Assembly: GCA_013339765.2 (NCBI GenBank)
Contig: CM023452.1
Coordinates: 154,732,806-154,796,805, forward strand
From: Haemaphysalis longicornis
Taxonomy: Eukaryota; Arthropoda; Arachnida; Ixodida; Ixodidae
DNA length: 64,000 nt
Reading direction: 5' to 3'
Shown here: one piece after another, positions 40,734 to 52,200 of the stretch
Layout of the letters: every line of letters starts with the position of its first letter
Position numbering within the stretch: position 1 is the stretch's first letter
Notes under the pieces: model-generated
Told to the model about the DNA's origin: nothing
What the model saw: the letters and a program-made list of their open reading frames with translations, nothing else
Database searches by the model: none
Made by a program: the position numbers and the translations under genes

Positions 40734-41745
40734 TGCCACTAATGGCGCCTTTGCTTGGGAAAAGAGTTCTGGGAAATCATTGGCTTAATCCTTCAGAATA
40801 ATGAACCACAAGCTACCTCTGTTGCTAAAAGGAATAGTGAGGACCTCGTCTGTACTCCCAGGGTTCAATTTGTGAGGCAAAATTTTGGGGTTAAATATGC
40901 GCCTCAAAATAAAACTTGGGTCACTCCAATGAGCTGTGGAAAGGAGGAAAGCAAAAGTGATGATTTGGGATTTGAAACAAACTCGGGTAGAGAACATCAT
41001 GGCGTAGGAGTTCTTGTCGTTCCAGAATAGGTGCTCCTCTTAAAGGCCAACTCAAAATTTCGACCTCTTGAAGGCACTATTTTTGTATAGTGTGCCTAAA
41101 GAAAGCAAGGTGCAAAATATAAAAGCTGAAATATGCGCATAGACGCCGCAAGTGATCAGCAAAAATCGGCGATTTTGAAACCGAAACTGAGGAGAGTGCG
41201 GCCACTGAAGTGATGTTGCAGCCGACCAGCGAGCGGCCAGACGGCCAATAGGTCGGGGGCAAGCCTGCGCACAAGCTCTATGTGCGCACGAGGCAGCAAA
41301 TGGGGGAAGCGTTCACAGCAGAGCTCGACCGGCTCTCCAGCTGCGTAGCTGGCTATAGGAAAAGGTTCCGCTCGGCCAGAGCGTCACAGGCGCGTCATGG
41401 CTGTTAACACGATCCGCCGGCAGGTGCAGCGTGGTCTGCAGCGGAGCTTTCTTTTAAGCGCTTCTGACTGATTAATGGGGCTTTTCACGGGGCGGCCACT
41501 CTTGTCCTAGCTGATTTAGTGGCACGTACTTTACGTTCAAAATAAATTTGGTTGAGGTGAAATTTGAGGGCCTTTAATGGATGATGTCGTTCCCTCCTTC
41601 AGCAAGAGCGCAGTTTTTGACTGAGAACGGGGCATCCGGTGGCAGCGATGCATGCGTAGCTGTCTCGTCAACCAAAATAGAGAAGCTTTCTGTTTTTGGC
41701 ATCCTCTTCCAGTGAAGATAACATGATTCAGATACTGTTTTCTTT

Positions 41746-41774
41746 TTTTTTTTCTTTTTTTTTTTCTTTTTTTT
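41746..41774 (+). repeat. T-rich run
   Basis: Interrupted poly(T) (T10CT11CT8). Confidence 0.85.
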
Positions 41775-42909
41775 GTGAACGGAAATGAAGAGGACTGGGA
41801 TGACGCAGAGTGGAGCAGTTCTCCTGGTGATAAGGGATCTCTGAAGTGAACATTGCGAGTGCTGGTCAGCCACTGTACACCATTCTCTGCATTGAAATTT
41901 GCAATGTAATCAAAAGCTTTAAAAGGGAAATCACCCAAGTTTATTACCGTACACACATGAAGAATAACCAGGCATGCACAATTTTTTTTTTCACGTGGTT
42001 TGGATGTTTATTAGCAACTGTATTCAGTTGATTTGACTTATTATCTAGAGTGAATATTTTTTAACATTGAATAGATTGTTTTTGTGCTACAATAGGTGTC
42101 GAAATTAGCACTAAGAAAATAGGGACTTGTGATGGGGAAATTTTCAAAAAAAACACTTAAAGGGGTCCCTGCAGCACTTACCAACAACTATTCGGAATGC
42201 ATTTTGAGATGAAGCCTATGGTAATCTCCTCCCGCAAGAATGAAATACATTCAGTATATCATGGAGCTATGCGACATAAAAAATCGCTCATAATCTTTTC
42301 TCTCAACTTTACCTTGGACTATGTGATGAAGGCTGCGCACTGTCGGAGAAAGGGGTGACTCGGGAGTAAACTGGAGAGTTTACTCTTTCTCCTCAACGTG
42401 GAGTAGTATGTCCGGTGTGGCGCGGTACAATGCAGGCATTGGTGCCTGCTCACAAGCAAGCGTGCTCAAGCTGGTAGGGCGTTTTTGAAGCACTAAACGC
42501 TCGTTGTCAGAGTTGTCTGGTTGAAAGTGAAAGTACCTGAGTTTGTCACTCCCAACTCCTTTGGCGCACTCGAAATACGAAAACTAGGTACAGGTTCAGG
42601 CATGGAAGAGGTTGGTGCGCAGCACTGATGACGCCGGATCGTCACCGGAGACGCGAGAACTAAACAGTGGCATTGACCAACAACATGCCAATAGGACAGC
42701 CACTGCTGTAGGATGCAAGTTGCATAATGAGGTAAATTGAAGAGAGCGTGGCTGGTTTTCCCGCATCTTTCAGAGATTTGCGAGCTTGCCGCTTCACGTG
42801 CACATGTAATGGCTCAGGTATTCCTGGCAGTGTAATCCAAACTTTGCACAGGTTTATTTGCACTGCTGAAAGTGTGCTGCGGGGTTCTTTAGAGAGCTTT
42901 AGCATACCG

Positions 42910-43064
42910 GCTAGCACACGCTGTACTAGCGACGTTCGGTACCGGGACCCGACTGCTCGGGGGCGCGCGGCACGGCAACTAGGGTCGCCCGTCACCGGAA
43001 CTAATGCGCACATGCCCAGTCCGGTCCCGGTTCTCAACGTCGCTAACGTAGCATGCGCTAGGCG
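42910..43064. repeat. GC-rich hairpin
   Basis: TAGCGACGTTCGGTACCGGG and ACCCGACTGC on the left pair with GTCCGGTCCCGGTTCTCAAC and GTCGCTA on the right; about 50-base arms with about 50 bases between them. Confidence 0.7.
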
Positions 43065-43774
43065 CTATGCCAAAACTTTCTAAGAAGTAATGCAGCGATG
43101 TCACAGTTTTGAGGGGTGCTGCCGAGAAGAACGAGTTGTCGAGTGTGCCGAGAAGACAGATCATCAGTGATGTCAGGCGGCCGTCTGGTGTGCGGCTGGC
43201 GTCGGCAGCAGTGGGGAGAACGAGACGGACCCTGGTATTCTGAATCATTCCTCCCCTGGAGTCTCCAGTTTCCCCATGCATAAGCATTGCAGAATCCTTC
43301 CCTCGGCTGACTGGAGGGATCAAATGGAGTGGAGGAGGGCCTCAGAATAGAGCCCTGAATCCAAGAGCAGAGAGAGGTTTATATTTAAAAAAAACAAGGC
43401 ATCGTACAAGCACGAGAACATGAACGTATGCGAAAGGTAACTCAAACTACGTCAATTATGAGCAAGGCAAACGATACAGAAGTAGTATACAAGCTAGGAG
43501 AGTTAACAAAACGGATGTTACAAAGTAAAAAAAAGTTAACCAGAACCAAAACAGTGCAATGCATATGTAAGAAGTCTCCCAATATTTACCAACTGCGCCA
43601 ATAAGGGGTCGCCATCTTGGTGGTGAAAGTGGCCACCTTCCAAGGGTTTCTTCCACAAAAGGTGAAAATGCAGCAATTCAGGAACCCAGCAGCACGTTGA
43701 AGCCCATACTGAAGCGGACAGTTAAGGCCGACCCATGATCACATATAAACAAAAAATCAAATCCCCTCCATCTA

Positions 43775-44105
43775 ATGACGAAGATGGTTGAAACACGAAG
43801 CTTTCTTGCGTGTGCTAATCAAATGGGGAAGTGCGAAGTCAAAGCTGCTGCAATCAAACCTCAAAGCGTCAACGATCGAAGTAGAAACCGCCTGCAAGTC
43901 AGACGAAAGCATCATTGATCATGCCGGAATGGCGCATTGGGATAGACGTCGGCTCCATATTTGCGAGGGGACCCAGATTCAGTTCTCACTACGAGAAGTG
44001 TTAATTTCTTGCGTCATATCATCCCATTGTGTAAAGTTGACTTACCTGCAGTGCGTTTTAGATGACGGCACCGCCATGAATGAGACTAAGAAAGCTTCGC
44101 TTTAA
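43775..44105. repeat. Dispersed repeat bounded by GAAGCTTTCT / AGAAAGCTTCGCTTTAA
   Basis: It begins TGGTTGAAACACGAAGCTTT and ends GAAAGCTTCGCTTTAA. A related block at 46262-46520 has GTGGTTAAAACTCGAAGCTT and the same AGAAAGCTTCGCTTTAA end. The ends are imperfect inverted repeats. Confidence 0.55.
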
Positions 44106-45149
44106 AATCATGGCATCACGGCATCCCCATGAGACTACTTGGTGTCCCCAGGGACGCGCTTTTATAGCCGCGCTAACAAGGAAGAAAAACAATAAACAAT
44201 ACGTCAGCCGCAGTCGGACAGTCAGTCTTCCTTCTCTCCCCGCGCCTCGAATCACCTGTTACTTGAAGGACACTGACGACAGACAGCCAGTTAGTTTCAA
44301 GTGTGACCTTCCCATAGCCATTTTGACGTTGACTCAGGGCCCAAAAGTGCTTTGATTGCTGAGACAACGCTAATAAATCAAAGAATTTCCCTTCCTCATT
44401 TCCATCGCAGTGATTTCATGGCGCAAGCAGTCTATATGCATCCAACAATAAGATAATGTGTAGTCGTGGCACGAGCGGGTAGCGCCGGTTACCAGTTTTT
44501 TCTTTTTTTAAATAAAGTGCACATGAGCGGCAGTGATCTGTACTCAGAAAAAAGCAAAATCATGCACCCCTCCGTCTAACGACGATGGTGGTTGAAGGCG
44601 AAGCTTTCTCGCGGTGGATCCTTTGGTTGGCCGCATGCGCAGTAGAGTGCGGACGGCGGACAAGGGAGGGAGGGACACAGCCCCGAGCATGCGATGCTCC
44701 GCATCTAAAAGCGTTTGTGTGTGTGTGCGTGCGTGTGTGTGAAACACTCGAACTGCGTTGTATCCTGATAAGGTAGGACAGCGTTGTACTTTTACTTTTC
44801 GTAATTTCTTGCTCGTGTTGTCGATGCACTGTGTTATCTTTTATTGTCGACAGCAACTGAGTGGAAAGCAAGGAGGGAAGCGGCGCAGCCTTTTCTTTGT
44901 ATAGCATTTGAAACTCGCTGATATTCTGTACCACTTTGCGCTGCGACTGACAACCGTGAGTTGTGAAATTCGAAGAGCATGACGCATATGTTTTTCCATT
45001 TTCTTTTTTTCCGCTCCTTGTGTGAACGATTGTTGTGTGAACGGATGTTTTTTTTCGGTTATCAATGCAACTAGTTGATGTATCTCTTTATGTTATTCCC
45101 CCACCCCACTGTAATGACAACAGGCGCTGTGGGTACCAAGAAAAAAGAA

Positions 45150-45583
45150 GAAAAACTGCGATTGATTCCTCTCTCATAAGAATCGGTAAAGCACGGAAGT
45201 GAAATGTGCAATGAAATCTGCAGCGAAATCAGCATGATTTGCGGGTCGGCGGATGTCTGTGGGTGTGCTTGGAGAGCGACGTCTGCTGTCGGGCCGCTCG
45301 GAAAGGTTTGTACTGGCGTCATTTCCGTGATGGATATGACGTCAGTGAAATCTTGATATATCCTGGCATAAAACACTTTCGTGTTAAAATATAACACCCG
45401 AAAATGAACCCTACGTATAAAGTTCTCTTTAGAACTAAAGGTTGCTTCCCCACAAGAAGACCCTGTGTGCAGGGGTGCACCCTTTACAAGCCGCTTGCTT
45501 TGTTGCACTGGCGTCACTTCATGGCGCCACGCCATGAAAATCTTTGTGTATACCGGAATAAAACACTTTCGTGTTAAAAGAAG
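45150..45583 (+). repeat. Composite TGACG repeat, copy 4
   Basis: Full two-monomer arrangement: leader (ATTCCTCTCTCATAAGAATC, GGTCGGCGGATGTCTG), monomer at 45308-45399 with TATGACGTCAGTGAAATC, then TAGAACTAAAGGTTGCTTCC and CAAGAAGACCCTGTGTGCAG, and a second monomer at 45492-45579. Confidence 0.8.
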
Positions 45584-46013
45584 AAATTTACTCAGAGGAC
45601 CCCCCCCCCCCCCTCTAATGATGATCAAATGCAATCACGCAAGAAATGAATCCTTCTTCGGAAGGCCCGGAATGTCTCCCGTGTTAGCCGAGCAAGGAGA
45701 AGAAATGGCTTCTGCGTGTTAATAAGTAAGGGCCATGCCCCTTAGGGCGCGGCACAAACGTATGGTGGAAATTTCGGAACGTAGTTGTTACGTACTCGTC
45801 AGCACCACATTTCTGGACCGCATTTTACCAACGAATCAGATTGGCTCCACATCTGATCCCCGCAAGACACCTTACCCACTGAGATAAGGACAACGCCAAA
45901 GGAAGTGACAAGCTCGCGAAGTACTCAACGTGCGAAAATGTAATCAGAAATAGAGACAGCCCACAGATGCAGGCCGCAATTTAGCGCAGCATGCCAGCAG
46001 CAGCAGTGATGGA

Positions 46014-46205
46014 TCAGGCCAGGTGGTGCTTCTTGTAGAGCTCGACCACCTCGGCCACGTCGTCCCGGGAGCCGAGGAAGATGGGGCAGCGGCAGTGCAG
46101 GGACTCCGGCTGCACGTCCAACACGGGCTGCTTGCCCGTGTGCGCCATGCCGCCCGCGCGCTCGCACAGGAACGCCATCGGGATGCCCTCGTACAGCAGC
46201 CGCAG
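46014..46205 (-). CDS. FBP1: FBP terminal exon 6
   Basis: It begins after CTGCATGCAG with LRLLYEGIPMAFLCERAGG, continues through TGKQPVLDV, and ends LYKKHHLA then TGA (46016-46014). The Glu of LLYE is a conserved metal ligand (human Glu280, recalled). It is very GC-rich relative to the surrounding intron. No clear poly(A) signal was recognised just downstream on the minus strand. Confidence 0.96.
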   Translation of the reverse strand: MRLLYEGIPMAFLCERAGGMAHTGKQPVLDVQPESLHCRCPIFLGSRDDVAEVVELYKKHHLA

Positions 46206-49200
46206 CTGCATGCAGCGACCATTCCCGAAGCACTCGCCCCGTTAATCATCCCGAAGTTTATTGAGCGAAAAGTGGTTAAAACTCGAAGCTTGCTCCCGCG
46301 CAACCTCAGTCAAAGTCCGAAATGCCAACTTCTTCGACCCTATCGAAATGGCGCAATCGGCTTGTATACGGCTTCGATTCCCACCACGGGATGCGTTTTT
46401 TTTTTTCTTTTGAGGCGCTTGATAAGCCTTTGTGGAAACCCACTGTGTAAGTGGGTTTTCCTGCGTCGCGTTTTGGGCGTAACGATCGATGGCACCACTG
46501 AGGCGCAGAAAGCTTCGCTTTAACGATTCCCCCTTAAAAAATCCGCCAATTCCGTCGAAAATGATCGCCTTTTGCCACCGTTACTACGGAGCACTTTGTG
46601 CTCACTAGCCCTATGGTACGGTTTTATTATGGTCCTCGAATGAGTTAAAGAAAACCTAAACCAAAGTTGGGGAAAAGCCCGCGCACCAGCAAGCTATCGC
46701 GGGCATTCTGATTTAAAATAAATGAACAGCGGCACCGGCACCCAAGTAAATTTGTTGAAAAGAAAAAAATACCTACGGAAAAGATTGAGAAAATAAAAAA
46801 AAAAATAGAATGCATACACATTTGCGCGTGATAAACCCATGCAAGTTTAACACCGTCCGTTCCAATGGAGTCATCTCAAACATTTCTCCGTGCGGCCATT
46901 CCTCTCTGCATTTCTCCCGCTCTTCCATTCCCCTCTTGAACCATCTATGATAAATACAATGCAGACTTCTCAGTTCAGTTGAATCCTCCCGCGTTCGCAG
47001 TGCTCGCGCACCATGTGCTGGTACCTACCGTTTCTTTCGTACTGTGCTTTCTTTTATCTCGCCTCTGCTCGACGCGGTTGTCCAACGCGCTGTTCCTGCA
47101 CCTACCGCGGTAAAAAAAAATGCAATGCGTGGTCTTATGATGAACGCGATGAAGGCTTGTCAAATTCAATTTATCTAGGCTTTGCCCGATTCGGTGGCTC
47201 AGTGCATGGCTAAGGCGTTGTGCTACTGAACACGAGGGCGCGGGTTCGATTCCCGGCCGCGGCGGCCGCTTTTCTGATGGAGGCGAAAAGCAAAAACGCC
47301 CATGTGCACCAGATATCGGCGCACGTTAAAGATCCCCAGGTGGTCAAGATTAACCCGGAGCCCTTCACTACGGCCCGCCTCATCGCCTGCGTTGCGTCGG
47401 CGCGTTCAACCGTACAACCAATCAAATCGATTCGATGCAATCTTCCCACGTTCGCAAGGCTTGTGGGTCGTCTGTTGAAACCTATATATAAATTTTCTTT
47501 CTGTTGTGCTCGAAGCCGCTACAGCCGAGATGTTTTGTTTCAGTGTCTCATTTTATTTCGCTTTTCTCGTCGACATTTTTAATGCGTTGTTTCTTAATTC
47601 AACGGGTAGTCGTAATTAGTCTGGTACTGTCGGCTATGTAGTTATACCGCGCCCCAAATACGTCTCAGGTTTTCTTGGCGCTGAATAAAGTGGGAATGCA
47701 TAACCCGTGTACACAGCTTTAGTATTTTTGAACGGTTCTTTCCTATACATACTACGTCTTCAAGCATCGCATACCTATTTTTTAAGGTTGGGCGGTTTGA
47801 TGGAGTGAAAGACGACCTCAAACAAACATTTTCGTGTTTTGGCAGCCTGACGGAGGATATCGCCTCCGAAATGCGTCTATTTTCCATCGGTACACTCACT
47901 AGGTCCAAGTCACCCTACGTGCAACGCGGGATTCCAGTAGCGAGACTCTTGAGTGGTCACTATTCCCAGCAGAAAAGAACTTGGAACGCACAATGAGCGG
48001 GATTTATGGCGCCGCTCTTCAAGGGACCACTAATGGGGCAAATTACAAGTTTAGTTTATGGAAAACATTGCGCAGTCCAAATAACGATCGTGACGATTTT
48101 TAACGGGGGCTTTGAAGAATGAATCAGTAAGTTATTAAGAATGCGTGAGCCGCCCCTCCTCTTCCCCCTCCCTTGATCGGCCCGGTGCGCACTGCTTCCA
48201 GCGGCTTTCTTTACCGCGGCGCTTCTCGCACGCCCCTCCATACACAGTGTTGAGCGTGCCCAGCTGTCGCTCTCGCCGTCTACTCAGTGGTTAGGCTTGT
48301 CTACTCAGCGGCACTGGCTGCCTCCCTGCACTGGCTGCGCCCTCCGCTCTACAACGCCTGCAAGCAGTGGCGGGAGTCGCGGGATTTGTCCAGACGGAGC
48401 AGGGGTAGGGGGCGAGCCAGCGCTTCGACTTGACGTTACCATGGCAACGCCAGGGGCGTTTCCAAGGCAGCCATCTCGTAGCCAGCCTTTTATACGCGTT
48501 CTCTACCGTCTCTCGATTGGTCTCTCCCGCCTACAGGCGGATCGACGCGTGCCTGCTGAGGGACCGTCGCGAAAATTTTGCCCATGTTGTCCGCGCATTT
48601 ATCAAAAGAAAAAGAACGTAAGAAGTAGCGGTAACTGGCCTCTTTCTTTCGCTGCCTCTACGGCCGCCGTCAAAATCCGCGCCAAGTTGGGACTGTGCCT
48701 CGGTTGCACCCCTTGAACGGCCTGTTTTGGTATCAACCTTGTGATACCACTGCTGATTTCTTGTAGCGCGAAATTTACAAATTCTAAATTTTATTTTCTT
48801 CTTTTTTTTTTTTTTTTTGAAAGCAGCGTAGTTCTGGACGACGAGAATGGAGTCTAGTGAGTTACGAAGGAACACGTTTGTGAAACAATGTCGCATTTTC
48901 TGTTCATGCCCCTTAAGCAGCACAGTTACATTTCCGGCTGTCTCGGTCACTACAGTGGCAACTATATGGCTGGCAAGGCGTAAGCGCTCGGCAGCAGCAT
49001 AATTACGCTAGCGTGCCCAAAACAAGACGAAGACGCCTTATCGCCCTATCTAAATACCTGGTATCTGCGAGTAGGTAAGTGGGATTCTTGTGTTAGAATG
49101 CGCAACATGTAATGTGGACTCAATAAAGAAGGGCCTAATGGCCTTCATGTTAAGAAAAGGCACTTACATCGCCCATAGAAAGTGCCTTAGGGCCAACCCA

Positions 49201-52200
49201 TTTGGGCATAGAAGTAAGGCCGACTTTAGAGGAAATTGGTGTACAGAGCACCCTAGACACAATAAGTTGGTTATTTTAACAATGTTCAACACGCAGAAAA
49301 GTCAGTTAAGACCGGGTGTATCTAGCAGAAGGAGTTTTGTTTTCTATTTGTATTGCCAGATAGCTTTATTTAGAGTTATGAGCTTCATCAATTACGGAAG
49401 GATGGCTGTTACAGAGAGATATTTTAAAAACAGCTCAGGGCCTTAGCGCTTTCCTATGGTCACTTATACTTAAAAAATGTCTTCTTAGCAATTCATATTT
49501 GTGTAAAGTTGTGAAGCTGGCATTGTGGGGACTCGGTGTATTGCGCTTCATACCTTCATAAAGGTAGGTGTTTAATAAAAGCCGCTCAGGTAACCATAGC
49601 CTGGTCCCATGCTTCTGATACTGACTCTACAAAAATTTCTTCCCATCAATGCGGTTGCGCTTAGAAGCGAAGTCTACTGTGGGTGCTCGGTGTACAGCAG
49701 ACAAGATTAAGAATTTATCCGACAATTTTGACTTCACAGCTTTTTCAATCTTTCCCTGTCTTCTCGACCGCTCCAGATAAGCATACCAACAAGAAAACGC
49801 GGTCACAATGGCGAGAAAGAAGTGTTTGCTCTTTTCTCTGCCTCCTATTCACCTTCAAAACTTCTTCCTCCCTGGCACACCCATTGTATCAGTGGGCTGT
49901 GCTAGCGGCACTGTAACTGGCGGAGTTGACGGAAAGAATTTAGCTGCGCATGTGCAACACAGGCAACAACATGACGTGCTCTTATCAGAAGTTATCAGTG
50001 GTTTTTAACCGTGAGTGTGCCGGGGACCCCTTTTGGGCTTGCGAGAGTGATGAGGTACCCCACGATGATTTGTGTTCATTCGTGTCATAATGTCAAACAA
50101 TTTTCACTTGCAGATAACGTCGCCTACATGCACATTCGTTGCCCGACTTTTGCGTGGGACTTTCATGGTGAGGCATGTCACATTGTCACAAAAGTTGCTT
50201 TTGCAGCCAAAAGCTACCGAAACACCTATATACTGCCCCTTGTATGTCTGGCTTTTTAGCAAAGCTCGAGTGCTGTGCAAAAAGCCAACGTCAAAACCTA
50301 CGCGACGCCGGTGTGAAACGGAATGTAAATGTAAGTTGGGGAAGACGTTTAAGGTTCCTGCATTCGAAGCCACCGTTTTTGCATTGCCAGTACGAGGTTT
50401 GGAAAACACAAGAAATGGATGGGGAGGGGTTCGGAGGGGTCTTTACGGTTCCCTGAAATGCCCTGGGACCTCCCGGCTCCTTTGAGAACACTGGTCTATA
50501 CGACACCCGGATGGCGCTGAAATGCCAGACGCAAAGGAGTGCCTTCGCGCACACCACAACCCTGAAGGTGCAGGCGCCTTACCTTCCCGGTGGGGGCGTT
50601 CTTGGTGGCAGGGTACAAGAATATGCCGCCGTTCTTGAGCGTCCGTGGACGTCGGCAACCATGGCACCAGTGTAGCGGGCAGCGTACGGCTTCCCAGACT
50701 GCGGAAAATTGAGAACACGCGCGGTTTCCGTCCAGCAGGCACTGCATGGGGATTACATACAGAGTTCTCCGCCTAGTATAACCGCCTAAAGGGGCCGTGC
50801 CGTGCAGACGTATACAAGCTCGCTCAATTTGAAAGATCGAGCCTTTTATAACTTACTTTATAACATCGAAGCTGTTTGGTGATTCGTTGATTCAGGCGTT
50901 CCGCAAAACTCAGTATAAGAGTATGAAGAAAAGAAATCAGCGGCAGCGGCAGGATTCGAGCCTGTGTCTGGTAAATCAACAAGTTATAGTCAGTCCTTTA
51001 ACCCACTCGGCTGCGACCATTTTTTTAATTATTGCCGGTTTTTACATAATTACAGCAGCAACATTACAATGCAAGCAAACCGACACGCGTACAGCGCCAG
51101 CATGCGGATATGTTTCCGGACTTTGGCATACGAAAAAAAGCAACAACACTAAGCAGTGGAACAGGAAAAATGATGATGATGATGACGCTTAGCGGCTTCC
51201 CCTTTGTAACGGGGTGGCGTTGTACAGCGGCCTTAGTCGCAACGCCACTGTACAATCACCTCGCCAAAAATACAAACAAACAAAATAAACAAAAATAATA
51301 TACAAATAGAAAGAAAATACTTTTGCGAAATTTTTGTGCTAGTCTGACTTCTTTGTTGCATGTCTTCACAGATGCTGTCTGCTCTTTTCCCACCAACATT
51401 CTAACCTTCTTTTACTAACCTCTACTGCTGTCCAATTCACTTTTCCGCTACCCTTAAAGCCAAGGGCCTCCGGAAGCTGGATGGCTCCCTCACCGAGGAC
51501 AGGACGGAAGAAAGTACAGTGCCACCATGCGGTTTCCCCGGCTGGCTTTGTTATAACATTATTTCATCATTGTCCAATGGTTCAACACGTGCCACCCAAA
51601 TCAGGTACCGAGCCTTGAATTTTAATCCCCTCAATAAACAGCGCAACACACTCGCGGAACGCCTGCCTCGCCGGCCTAGCTTTCACGTCGCCATGGAGCC
51701 AGGCCTTGCGCGCTCTCCACATACTATGGAGGCCCAGGAGCATCAGTAAATCGTACGGTACTCCATTCTCTTGTTAGCTAGGGAGGTAACGAATTCCGTG
51801 TGGGTCTAATGGAAAGTCGTTATGCAGAGTTCGCTGTATAGCACATCTCAGAAGTGGACCGCAATCCAGCAGTGTATGAACACACGATCAATGGTTTCTG
51901 GTTGCTTACATACAGTGCAATCCGTGCCCCACAATACCTCTAACCCCTTGTTGAGCCACGTTTTAACTGTAAGTGTCTCGGTATGCAACTTAAAAAAAGA
52001 AAGACTTTGCCCCCGCTGGAACAGGCATTCTTTTGACTCTTTACGACCGTGAGTTAGTACCCGAGAGTGAAACGGTTCACTCACTCTGCTGTGACTGTGG
52101 GGAGAGGAACCACGCCACCTGTTCGATACAGAACACGTGATAGGGCACACGTCGCACCCGCGGGCGCCTTGTTTAATATGCGCGCTTCGTTCGTTCATGC

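Larger units (their letters stand above)
40016..45149. other. Intergenic space between PRMT5 and FBP ends, mostly unannotated
   Basis: No conserved gene was recognised. It contains a truncated SINE (40574-40733), T-runs (40062-40079, 41746-41774), a hairpin (42910-43064) and a repeat block (43775-44105). The other open frames are short and lack motifs. Confidence 0.5.

Noticed and set aside
47183..47265. A functional tRNA gene
   Set aside because: The A and B boxes are part of a SINE with the characteristic body downstream; cloverleaf pairing is poor. The same applies to the tRNA-like blocks at 27503, 50940, 54310, 60127, 62355 and 63424.
51440..51530. A possible extra FBP exon
   Set aside because: The FBP exons already join in phase from exon 1 to exon 6 with no residues missing, apart from the single-base break.
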